In this document: positions 17,179 through 24,900 of the stretch, in pieces
Layout of the letters: each line of letters starts with the position of its first letter
Numbering within the stretch: the stretch's first letter is position 1
From: TWA4 sp051879195
GTDB lineage: Bacteria; Bacillota; Clostridia; Lachnospirales; Lachnospiraceae
Length of the DNA stretch: 51,016 bases
Direction: 5' to 3'
NCBI GenBank assembly: GCA_051879195.1
Contig: JBJELO010000092.1
Location: forward strand, 1-51,016
The notes under the pieces: model-generated
What the model was told of the DNA's origin: nothing
The model's database searches: none
Seen by the model: only the letters and a program-made list of their open reading frames with translations
Position numbers and translations under genes: made by a program

Positions 17179-17207
17179 AGTCTATCACTTTACCGCGGCA
17201 GTGTCAA
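17179..17207 (-). promoter_or_regulatory. sigma-A promoter of the cobalamin riboswitch
   Basis: On the minus strand a perfect TTGACA (17202-17207) is separated by 17 bases from TAGACT (17179-17184). Transcription would start near 17172, about a dozen bases before the riboswitch P1 stem. Confidence 0.85.
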
Positions 17208-17761
17208 GCGATAAAACGAAAATAATCTATGACAAACCGGAAATTACCATTATCATCGGGAATATTGGGTTCAGGAAATAGAAAAAGCAAAGGAAAGCAG
17301 ACAAATGTACTAAAAAAAGAGAAAGAAAAGAACAAAAAACTTTAAAAATACACATAAAAAGGGTAGATAAGTTTTGACAATTATGGTATTATAAATAAAA
17401 CATTCGGCATAATGAAAGCTTACTTAAACAATATGCGGAAACAGTTGCCCGGTAAAATGCCATTTTTTGTAGAAAACATATAAGTCGATATAACCGGGCG
17501 TGATAATTTTGATGACAATGAATAAATTAATGATAAAAAAATATTATTTTTGGCACGAAAAACCAGAAAAATGCAATGAAATTCATGTATAAAAATTACA
17601 AAAATTAAATTTATCCGCATTGATTGCAAAAATAACTTGTAGGAATTATCTAAAGTAAGCAGAAGCTGCAGAAAGTGCTGTTTTTTAAAGCTTCAGCTTT
17701 TGAAATACGAAAAAATATAAAGACTGCACAAAAAAATAATAACTTTATGTGCAAGTTTTCG
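17208..17761. other. AT-rich gene-free stretch with nested complementary segments
   Basis: I see no gene here. Three nested pairings are visible: GCTTACTT (17418-17425) with AAGTAAGC (17653-17660), ATGCGGA (17433-17439) with TCCGCAT (17614-17620), and GCCCGGT (17447-17453) with ACCGGGC (17493-17499). A TTGACA at 17375 lacks a well-spaced -10 box. This could be a folded RNA of about 240 bases or chance pairing in AT-rich DNA. Confidence 0.35.
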
Positions 17762-17789
17762 TTGAAAAAAGATTCATTATGTGATAAAT
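17762..17789 (+). promoter_or_regulatory. putative promoter of the cooC-acs cluster
   Basis: TTGAAA (17762-17767), a 16-base spacer and ATAAAT (17784-17789). The -10 region and following bases, GATAAATTATTAACA then GAGC, recur with the same spacing upstream of acsD (23830-23851). This suggests co-regulated promoters. The resulting cooC leader is about 165 bases long. Confidence 0.6.
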
Positions 17790-17824
17790 TATTAACAGAG
17801 CGCGTATTTGCTTATTTATTTTTT

Positions 17825-17875
17825 GCTTTACCGTATCCCCCCTGAGGGGATGGGACTTTTGTCAAAAGGTAAAGC
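17825..17875 (+). promoter_or_regulatory. compact two-hairpin RNA element in the cooC leader
   Basis: A perfect 8-bp closing stem (GCTTTACC 17825-17832 with GGTAAAGC 17868-17875) encloses a hairpin ATCCCC/GGGGAT (17835-17851, loop CCTGA) and a short second hairpin GAC/GTC (17854-17863) or the competing CTTTT/AAAAG pairing (17856-17868). This is the shape of a small three-way junction, as in compact riboswitches. I do not recognise a known class. It lies upstream of the first gene of the CODH/ACS cluster. Confidence 0.5.
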
Positions 17876-17963
17876 AGAAACACAATTATCATTTTATCAG
17901 CTGATTAACTGCTGAGGATGCGGATGTTTTATTCCGTATATGAAAGAAAGGAGGTTTTACGCC

Positions 17964-18737
17964 ATGGGACATGTAATTGCTGTAGCAGGCAAAGGTGGAA
18001 CTGGCAAGACCACTACATGCGGTTTAATCATAGACTATCTTTGCAAACAGAACAAAGGCCCCGTACTTGCAGTTGATGCGGATGCCAATTCCAATCTGAA
18101 TGAGGTCCTTGGTGTTGAAGTTCAGGCAACCCTGGGAGATATCAGAGAAGAGGTGGCGGGTGCAGAACTTCAGTTAAAGAGCCCGATCCCTCCGGGGATG
18201 TCCAAACAGGACTACATGAACATGAAGATCATGAACGACGGTGTTGTGGAAGAAGATGATTATGATCTTATGGTTATGGGCCGCGGACAGGGCACAGGAT
18301 GCTATTGTTTTGTTAATGACCTGCTCAGAGCACAGATTGTAAAACAGGTTGAGAACTACAGATATGTAGTTGTTGATAATGAGGCCGGTCTTGAGCACAT
18401 CAGCAGGGGTACACTTCCCCGGATGGATACACTGCTTCTCGTAAGTGACTGCTCCAGAAGAGGAATTCAGGCAGTCGGACGGGTTTCAAGGATGGTAGAG
18501 GAGATGAAACTCAATCCGAAGACTGTCAAGCTTATTGTGAACCGTGCACCCGGTGGTGTGTTAAATGACGGAATCAAGGAAGAAATCGCAAATCAGAAGC
18601 TCGATCTGATCGGTGTTATCCCCCAGGATGAAACCATTTATCAGTATGACAGCGACGGAAAGCCCACTTCCAAAGTGGATGCGGACAATCCGGTTCGTCT
18701 TGCTGTTAATGAGATTATGAAGAAACTGGGATTCTGA
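17964..18737 (+). CDS. cooC: CODH nickel-insertion ATPase CooC
   Basis: MinD/SIMIBI-class P-loop ATPase that delivers nickel to the C-cluster of carbon monoxide dehydrogenase. The ATG at 17964 is preferred because AAAGGAGG (17947-17954) precedes it; an upstream ATG at 17940 adds 8 residues. The product is 257 residues. The deviant Walker A GKGGTGKT lies at residues 9-16, VDADANSNLNEVLG follows, and a metal-binding C-x-C (GCYCFVND) lies near residue 113. It is the first gene of the acs cluster, directly before acsA. A related ATPase, AcsF, is encoded at 20802. Confidence 0.93.
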   Translation: MGHVIAVAGKGGTGKTTTCGLIIDYLCKQNKGPVLAVDADANSNLNEVLGVEVQATLGDIREEVAGAELQLKSPIPPGMSKQDYMNMKIMNDGVVEEDDYDLMVMGRGQGTGCYCFVNDLLRAQIVKQVENYRYVVVDNEAGLEHISRGTLPRMDTLLLVSDCSRRGIQAVGRVSRMVEEMKLNPKTVKLIVNRAPGGVLNDGIKEEIANQKLDLIGVIPQDETIYQYDSDGKPTSKVDADNPVRLAVNEIMKKLGF

Positions 18738-18860
18738 TCATTTCCGACACACCGGTCATGCGGGTCCTGAAGGAACTGCACCGGTTTCCGGTACAAAAGT
18801 CCGGGATGATTTCTTTCAGTAACTATTAACTGACCATTTTATGAAAAAAAGGAGTATTGA

Positions 18861-20756
18861 ATGGAAGCAAATGGTTTAATCTACACACATGAAGAATTAG
18901 ACGTCGAATATGACAAGCTGTTGGCGATTGCTGAGAAAAAAGGCGCAAGTACATGGCAGATGAGAGTAAAACAGCAGACCCCTCACTGTAAGTTTGGTGA
19001 AGACGGTGTTTGCTGCCGTATCTGTTCCATGGGTCCCTGCCGTATCACTAAGAAAGCTCCCAGAGGTATCTGCGGCTGTGACGCTCACGGTATCGTAGGC
19101 AGAAACTATCTGAGATTTACAGCAGGCGGTTCCGCTACACATTCCGATCACGGCCGTGAAATCGCTCATACTCTGTATCAGTCATCCAGAGACGGTGCTT
19201 ACCATGTTAAGGATGAAGCAAAACTGATCTCCATCGCTACAAGATGGGGCATCGAAACAGAAGGCAGAGATATCTATGATGTGGCTCATGACGTAGCTCT
19301 GGCAGGTCTGGAAGAATACGGTAAAGTATTCGGTTATCAGAACTGGATCAAGGATGCTACTCCTGAAAGACAGAAAGTATGGATCGAACAGGAAATCGCA
19401 CCCCGTGCCGTTGACCGTGAAGTTTCCAAGGCTATGCATATGACCCATATGGGATGTTCCTCATTACCGGAAGCACTGATCCGTCAGTCTCTGCGCTGCG
19501 GTCTGTCCGATGGCTGGGGCGGTTCCATGACAGGTACACAGTTCTCCGATATCATGTTTGGTACTCCCATGCCCATCGATACAGAAGCTAACCTGGGTGT
19601 ACTGAAAAAAGACTATGTAAACATCATCGTTCATGGACATGATCCGTCACTGTCAGAAATGATCGTTGAATATGCTGAGAATAAAGAACTGGTTGCTCTG
19701 GCTCACGAAGTTGGCGCTAAGGGTATCAACATTGCCGGTGTCTGCTGTACTTCCAACGAAGTAGCTATGCGTCACGGTATTCCCATGGCAGGTAACTTCC
19801 TGCAGCAGGAAAACTGCGTACTGACAGGTGCTGTTGAAGCAGTTGTAGTAGACGTACAGTGTATCTTCCCTGCTTTAGGCCCCCTGAGCAAATGTTTCCA
19901 TACCAAGTTCATCACAACTTCCGATACGGCAAGAATGCCTGATTCCGATTTCATTAAATTCTCTGCTGAAACAGCTGCTGAAAACGCATACAACATCGTA
20001 AAAGAAGCAGTTATGAACTTCAAGAACAGAGATCAGGAAGCAGTTTATATTCCTGATATGAAGAGAAAAGCTACTGTTGGTTACTCCTGCGAAGCAATCA
20101 TCAAACAGCTGGATACTGTTACCAACTCTCAGGTTGATGAGACAGGTACCTATCAGCCTCTGATCGACTGTGTAACCTCCGGTGTTCTTCGTGGTGCTGT
20201 AGCTATGGTTGGCTGTAACAACCCCAAGGTTCGTTCCGACCACGGACATATCGATCTGATGAAGAAACTGTTAAAGAACGATATTATCCTCGTACTGTCC
20301 GGCTGCTCCGCACAGGCTGCTGCTAAATACGGTCTGATGAGCAAAGATGCCAAGGAACTCTGCGGCGATGGTCTGAAGAGAGTATGTACTCTGGCAGATA
20401 TCCCTCCTGTATTACATATGGGCTCCTGCGTAGATATTTCCCGTATGATGAATCTGGTTTGCGATCTGGCTGCACAGTGGGGAATTGATACACCTCAGCT
20501 GCCCGTTGTTGGTTGTGCTCCTGAATGGATGTCTGAAAAGGCTGTATCCATCGGTAACTATGTAGTTGCAACAGGTATTGATACATTCCTGGGCGTTGTA
20601 CCTTACGTTTACGGTTCTTCAGAAGTTACCGACTTACTGACCAACGGTATCAGAGACTGGGTTGGCGCTGCATATACATTCGAAACAGATATTGAAAAAT
20701 TAGGCGACCTGATGATCGAAAGAATCGAAGAAAAGAGAGCTGCATTAGGTATCTGA
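18861..20756 (+). CDS. acsA: anaerobic carbon monoxide dehydrogenase catalytic subunit
   Basis: Homodimeric Ni-Fe enzyme (CooS family) that reduces CO2 to CO for ACS. The 631-residue protein starts behind AAAGGAG. Cluster D and B ligands are visible as C43, C51, C52, C55 and C60 with C71/C73 following, matching the spacing of characterised CODHs. C-cluster ligands are represented by HGHDPS, GVCCTSNE, VDVQCIFPAL, MVGCNNPK, LSGCSAQAAAKYG and MGSCVDISRM. Codon use is strongly biased, as expected for an abundant enzyme. It sits between its maturation ATPase CooC and AcsF. Confidence 0.97.
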   Translation: MEANGLIYTHEELDVEYDKLLAIAEKKGASTWQMRVKQQTPHCKFGEDGVCCRICSMGPCRITKKAPRGICGCDAHGIVGRNYLRFTAGGSATHSDHGREIAHTLYQSSRDGAYHVKDEAKLISIATRWGIETEGRDIYDVAHDVALAGLEEYGKVFGYQNWIKDATPERQKVWIEQEIAPRAVDREVSKAMHMTHMGCSSLPEALIRQSLRCGLSDGWGGSMTGTQFSDIMFGTPMPIDTEANLGVLKKDYVNIIVHGHDPSLSEMIVEYAENKELVALAHEVGAKGINIAGVCCTSNEVAMRHGIPMAGNFLQQENCVLTGAVEAVVVDVQCIFPALGPLSKCFHTKFITTSDTARMPDSDFIKFSAETAAENAYNIVKEAVMNFKNRDQEAVYIPDMKRKATVGYSCEAIIKQLDTVTNSQVDETGTYQPLIDCVTSGVLRGAVAMVGCNNPKVRSDHGHIDLMKKLLKNDIILVLSGCSAQAAAKYGLMSKDAKELCGDGLKRVCTLADIPPVLHMGSCVDISRMMNLVCDLAAQWGIDTPQLPVVGCAPEWMSEKAVSIGNYVVATGIDTFLGVVPYVYGSSEVTDLLTNGIRDWVGAAYTFETDIEKLGDLMIERIEEKRAALGI

Positions 20757-20801
20757 TTATCTGACATATACTATAATTTTGAAACAAAGAGGTCCTGAAT
20801 T

Positions 20802-21563
20802 ATGAAAGTTGCAGTTACTGGAAAGGGCGGAGTCGGCAAGACAACATTTTCCGCCATTTTAGCCAGATTATATGCCGAAGAAGGCAAAAGCGTCCTGGCA
20901 GCAGATGTGGACCCCGATGCGAATCTGGGCCTTGCACTTGGTTTTTCGGAAGAAGAGCTGGATGCAATCACTCCCATCTCCAAGATGGCTGATCTGGCCA
21001 AAGAAAGGACTGGCGCATCAGGGGCCGGCAAATTCTTCAAGCTCAATCCCAAGGTGGATGATATTCCGGAGATGTTTGCCAGAACCCGCAATGGAGTAAA
21101 ACTTCTCGTAATGGGTACGGTTGACGTGGCCGGCGGCGGCTGTGTCTGCCCGGAACATGTCGTTCTGAAAAGACTGATTTCCCATCTGATGCTGAAAAGT
21201 GACGATGTGGTGATCATGGATATGGAAGCAGGACTGGAACATCTCGGCAGGGGAACCGCTGAGAACATGGAACAGTTCGTGGTAGTCATCGAGCCCGGTG
21301 CGCGGAGCATTCAGACATATAAGAATGTAAAGCGGCTGGCAGCCGATCTCGGCATCAAAAAGGTTCGCGTTGTTGCGAACAAGGTCAGAGATAAAGAGGA
21401 CGAAGACTTTATCAGAGACCGGATTCCTGCCGATGATCTGCTGGGTTTTATTCATTACAATACAGATGTGATTGATGCGGACAGAAAAGGAAAGTCGCCT
21501 TACGATTTCAGCGAGACTGCGATTCAGGAAGTTCGTGCAATCAAAGAACGTTTAGAAAAGTAA
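20802..21563 (+). CDS. acsF: ACS/CODH maturation ATPase AcsF
   Basis: A second CooC-like P-loop ATPase of 253 residues, placed directly before acsB, the position of AcsF, which matures the nickel A-cluster of acetyl-CoA synthase. Walker A GKGGVGKT is at residues 7-14, then VDPDANLGLALG, a C-x-C metal motif GGGCVCPEH at C114/C116, and DMEAGLEHLGRGTA. It is clearly a paralogue of CooC at 17964 rather than a copy. Which of the two serves which enzyme is inferred from position and motif similarity. Confidence 0.88.
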   Translation: MKVAVTGKGGVGKTTFSAILARLYAEEGKSVLAADVDPDANLGLALGFSEEELDAITPISKMADLAKERTGASGAGKFFKLNPKVDDIPEMFARTRNGVKLLVMGTVDVAGGGCVCPEHVVLKRLISHLMLKSDDVVIMDMEAGLEHLGRGTAENMEQFVVVIEPGARSIQTYKNVKRLAADLGIKKVRVVANKVRDKEDEDFIRDRIPADDLLGFIHYNTDVIDADRKGKSPYDFSETAIQEVRAIKERLEK

Positions 21564-21590
21564 CCAACATTCAATATTGGAGGTAATATC

Positions 21591-23729
21591 GTGACATTAA
21601 TTTCTAGAGTATTCAGCGGTGCTGATCAGTGGTATGATCAGGCAACAGAAGCAGTTAATAACGCCATCGCAAAATATGGCGAAGATCAGGCAGTAGATTT
21701 CGGACATACCGCTTACAGCCTTCCCTGTATCTATGCAATGTTAGGCGACAAGATCGGTACATTAGGCGAAGCAAAAGCAATTCTGGAAGGCAAGATCAAA
21801 GATCTGATGACCAGAAATCCCCGTGTTAAAGACGTATTTACATCAGGTGTTGGCTCTGCACTCTGCTGCGAATTAATCGAAGTCTGCAAATATATCGAAG
21901 GCAACCCTTACGAAGCTCCCATCATCGGCCATCTGACCGACGCTGAGATCCGTGAAGTTGGTCTTCCTCTGGTAGTAGACGATATCCCCGGTGTAGCTGT
22001 TATCATCGGTTCCGCTCCTTCAGAAGAAGAAGCAAAAGCTCTGGTTAAAGGCTATCAGGGTAAAGGTATCATGGTATTCATGGTTGGCGGCATCATCGAT
22101 CAGTGTGTAGCACAGAAACTGGAGATGAACTTCAAGATCCGTATCATCCCCTGCGGCTATGATCTGTCAAGCGTAATCCACGTAGTATCCGTAGCTTTAA
22201 GAGCAGCTCTGATCTTCGGTGCGATCCAGCCCGGTGACTGGGATGGTATGTGGGAATACACCATGAAGCGTGTTAAAGCATTCGTTAACGCATTTGAGCC
22301 CGTTGACGATCAGACCGTTGCATGTGGTGCCGGCGCTATCCAGTTAGGTTTCCCTGTAATCACAAACCAGGAAGACAACATCTGGAATATTCCCAAGTCT
22401 CTGATCATTCAGAAAGATACTACCAAATTTGATCCCACCTCTCTGGAAGCAAGAGATATCAAGATCAAGATCGTACAGATGGATATCCCCGTTTCCTACG
22501 CTCCTGCGTTCGAAGGTGAAATCATCCGTAGAAAACAGACTCAGGTTGACTTCAATGGTGCCGACGTTAACGAAAACGCATTCGAGCTTGTTCGTACCCT
22601 GCCTTTAGCAGAAGTAGAAGACCACAAGATCGAAGTGATCGGACCTGAACTTGACGAGATGGAAGAAGGCTCCATGCAGTCTCTGGCATGCGTAGTAGAA
22701 GTTGCCGGCAAGAACATGCAGACAGACTTCGAACCCGTATTTGAACGTAAATTCCACAACTTCATCAACTGTCTGGAAGGTGTTATGCATACCGGTCAGC
22801 GTGACCTGATCCGTATCCGTGTCAGCAAAGATGCATTTGCTGCAGGCTTCCGTGCTAAACATTTCGGTGAAGTTTTATATGCAAAAGTTAAGAGCGAATA
22901 TGCAGGTGTTGTTGATAAATGTCAGGTTAAGATCATCACTGATCATGAACTTGTAAAACAGCACAGAGCAGACTGGGCTCAGGCTGCTTATGCAAAACGT
23001 GATGAAAGACTTGAAACTCTGACAGACGAAAACGTAGATGTTTACTACAGCTGCGTACTCTGCCAGGCATTCTCCCCTTCACACGTATGTGTAGTTACAC
23101 CTGAAAGACTTGGTCTCTGCGGTGCCGTTTCATGGCTGGATGCAAAAGCTACCAACGAGCTGGATCCTACCGGCGCATGCCAGATCATCGGCAAGGGCGG
23201 CTGCATTGATGAAGAAATCGGTGCTTACGAAGAAATCAACGAAGCAGTTAACAAGTACAGCCGCGGCGCTCTGGAAAGAGTTACCCTGTACTCCATCATG
23301 CAGGATCCCATGACCTCCTGTGGTTGCTTCGAATGTATCTGTGGTATCGAGCCTTTCTCAAACGGCGTTGTTATCGTTAACCGTGAACATGTAGGCTATA
23401 CACCTTTAGGTATGACTTTCGCAGACCTGGCTTCCATGACCGGCGGCGGTGTTCAGACACCTGGTTTCATGGGACACGGCAAGAGCTTCATCGCTTCCAA
23501 GAAGTTCATGAAGGCTGAAGGCGGTATCCAGAGAATCGTATGGCTGCCCAAGGATCTGAAAGAACAGCTGCGTGACAAGATCAACAAGAGTGCAAAGGAT
23601 CTGTATGATATCGACAACTTCGTAGATATGATCGCAGACGAAACAGTTTGTGAAGAAGATCCCGAAGCTTTAATGGCATTTTTAACTGAAAAGGGTCATC
23701 CGGTACTTGGTCTGGAACCTCTGATGTAA
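21591..23729 (+). CDS. acsB: acetyl-CoA synthase, CODH/ACS complex (first copy)
   Basis: ACS beta/alpha-type subunit that condenses CO, a methyl group from the corrinoid protein and CoA into acetyl-CoA. It starts at GTG 21591 behind GGAGG and has 712 residues. The N-terminal domain (about 1-310) should contact CODH. A-cluster ligands are visible in the C-terminal domain: C488 and C491 (CVLC), C500, C510 and the C577-G-C579 motif in TSCGCFEC. Spacing equals that of the Moorella enzyme shifted by 18. The codon style is highly biased. A second full-length paralogue is at 27909. Confidence 0.97.
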   Translation: MTLISRVFSGADQWYDQATEAVNNAIAKYGEDQAVDFGHTAYSLPCIYAMLGDKIGTLGEAKAILEGKIKDLMTRNPRVKDVFTSGVGSALCCELIEVCKYIEGNPYEAPIIGHLTDAEIREVGLPLVVDDIPGVAVIIGSAPSEEEAKALVKGYQGKGIMVFMVGGIIDQCVAQKLEMNFKIRIIPCGYDLSSVIHVVSVALRAALIFGAIQPGDWDGMWEYTMKRVKAFVNAFEPVDDQTVACGAGAIQLGFPVITNQEDNIWNIPKSLIIQKDTTKFDPTSLEARDIKIKIVQMDIPVSYAPAFEGEIIRRKQTQVDFNGADVNENAFELVRTLPLAEVEDHKIEVIGPELDEMEEGSMQSLACVVEVAGKNMQTDFEPVFERKFHNFINCLEGVMHTGQRDLIRIRVSKDAFAAGFRAKHFGEVLYAKVKSEYAGVVDKCQVKIITDHELVKQHRADWAQAAYAKRDERLETLTDENVDVYYSCVLCQAFSPSHVCVVTPERLGLCGAVSWLDAKATNELDPTGACQIIGKGGCIDEEIGAYEEINEAVNKYSRGALERVTLYSIMQDPMTSCGCFECICGIEPFSNGVVIVNREHVGYTPLGMTFADLASMTGGGVQTPGFMGHGKSFIASKKFMKAEGGIQRIVWLPKDLKEQLRDKINKSAKDLYDIDNFVDMIADETVCEEDPEALMAFLTEKGHPVLGLEPLM

Positions 23730-23808
23730 TTAAATATTGAACTACACCCCGGTGTTGTACGGCTGACACAACAAATTGCATAAATTTTGATTATTTTTAC
23801 AAAAGGTA

Positions 23809-23836
23809 TTGCAATATCTGTCAATGTATGATAAAT
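23809..23836 (+). promoter_or_regulatory. putative internal promoter upstream of acsD
   Basis: TTGCAA (23809-23814), a 16-base spacer and ATAAAT (23831-23836). The sequence GATAAATTATTAACA at 23830-23844, followed by ACAGAGC, repeats the cooC promoter at 17783-17801 almost exactly, including -35 to -10 spacing. Confidence 0.6.
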
Positions 23837-23873
23837 TATTAACAACAGAGCCCGTGCGCACTGGGATAAACAA

Positions 23874-23907
23874 GGCTGCAGACAGACTAGGGCTCCTGTC
23901 TGCAGCC
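23874..23907 (+). other. strong leader hairpin upstream of acsD
   Basis: A perfect 12-bp stem, GGCTGCAGACAG (23874-23885) with CTGTCTGCAGCC (23896-23907), and a 10-base loop. There is no T run, and the acsD ribosome site begins 12 bases later. It may stabilise the 5' end of the acsD mRNA or act in regulation. Confidence 0.75.
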
Positions 23908-23934
23908 GGACATTATGAAAAGGAGGCAATTAGG

Positions 23935-24876
23935 ATGCCGTTTAATGGAAAATCAGGAAAATTTAAAGCTGCTATCAAAGAAGTAGAAATCGGCTGCGGC
24001 GAAAAGGCCATCAAGTTAGGAGGAGAGAACGTACTTCCTTTCTATACTTTCGATGGTGAGATCGCTAATGCTCCCAAGGTTGGTGTTATGATTTCAGACA
24101 AAGGTCTGCAGGATGAAGTAGAAGGTGTTGCAGCATATTACGCTGGATGCGAAACAATCGCTGATCTGGCTAAAAAGGCTGCTGAGATGCCCGGTGCTGA
24201 TTTCGTAGCTCTTTCTCTGGAAAGCGCAGATCCCAACGGTGATGACGCTTCTGTTGAATCCTGCTGTGAAACAGTTAAAGCTGTTGTTGAAGCAATTGAC
24301 GCTCCTCTGGCAATCATCGGTACAGGTAACGATGAAAAAGACAACGAACTGCTTGTAAAGGCTGCTGAAGTAGCTGAAGGCAAGAACGTTCTGATCATGT
24401 CCGCAAAAGAAGGTACATATAAGAGTGTTGCTATGTCCGGTATTCAGGCATATCATCATAAAGTAGCTGCTGAATCAGCTGTAGATATCAACCTTGCAAA
24501 ACAGCTGAACGTACTGATCTCTCAGCTGGGTGTTCCGGTTGAAGATACTGTTATGCATGTTGGTACTGCTTCTGCAGGCTATGGTTATGAATATGTTTCT
24601 TCTACTCTGGACAGAATCAAAGCTGCTGCTCTGGCTCAGAACGATAACATGCTTCAGGTTCCGATCGTAACTCCTGTTGCATCTGAAACATACGGTGTTA
24701 AGGAAACTCTGGCATCCGAAGCTGATGCTCCTGACTGGGGTTCAAGAGATGCAAGAGCAATTGGTCTGGAAGTTGTAACTGCTGCTGCTGATCTGGCATC
24801 CGGTTCTAATGCTGTTATTCTGAAGCATCCTGCATCTGTAGCAACAATTAAGAAAATGATCGATGAATTAATGTAA
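23935..24876 (+). CDS. acsD: corrinoid iron-sulfur protein small subunit
   Basis: Small (delta) subunit of the CFeSP heterodimer that carries the methyl group from methyltetrahydrofolate to ACS. The ATG at 23935 follows AAAGGAGGC (23919-23926) and gives 313 residues; the frame is open upstream to 23809 but that part holds the leader hairpin and promoter. TIM-barrel protein with YAGCETIADLAKKAAEMPG, ADFVALSLESADPNG and a C-terminal HPASVATIKKMIDEL. It has a highly biased codon style and lies directly upstream of acsC, its partner. Confidence 0.95.
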   Translation: MPFNGKSGKFKAAIKEVEIGCGEKAIKLGGENVLPFYTFDGEIANAPKVGVMISDKGLQDEVEGVAAYYAGCETIADLAKKAAEMPGADFVALSLESADPNGDDASVESCCETVKAVVEAIDAPLAIIGTGNDEKDNELLVKAAEVAEGKNVLIMSAKEGTYKSVAMSGIQAYHHKVAAESAVDINLAKQLNVLISQLGVPVEDTVMHVGTASAGYGYEYVSSTLDRIKAAALAQNDNMLQVPIVTPVASETYGVKETLASEADAPDWGSRDARAIGLEVVTAAADLASGSNAVILKHPASVATIKKMIDELM

Positions 24877-24900
24877 TTGTGCGGAAGGAGATAAAGAACT

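Noticed and set aside
23809..23934. N-terminal extension of AcsD by 42 residues
   Set aside because: That stretch holds the internal promoter and a 12-bp leader hairpin, and the strong ribosome site points to ATG 23935.
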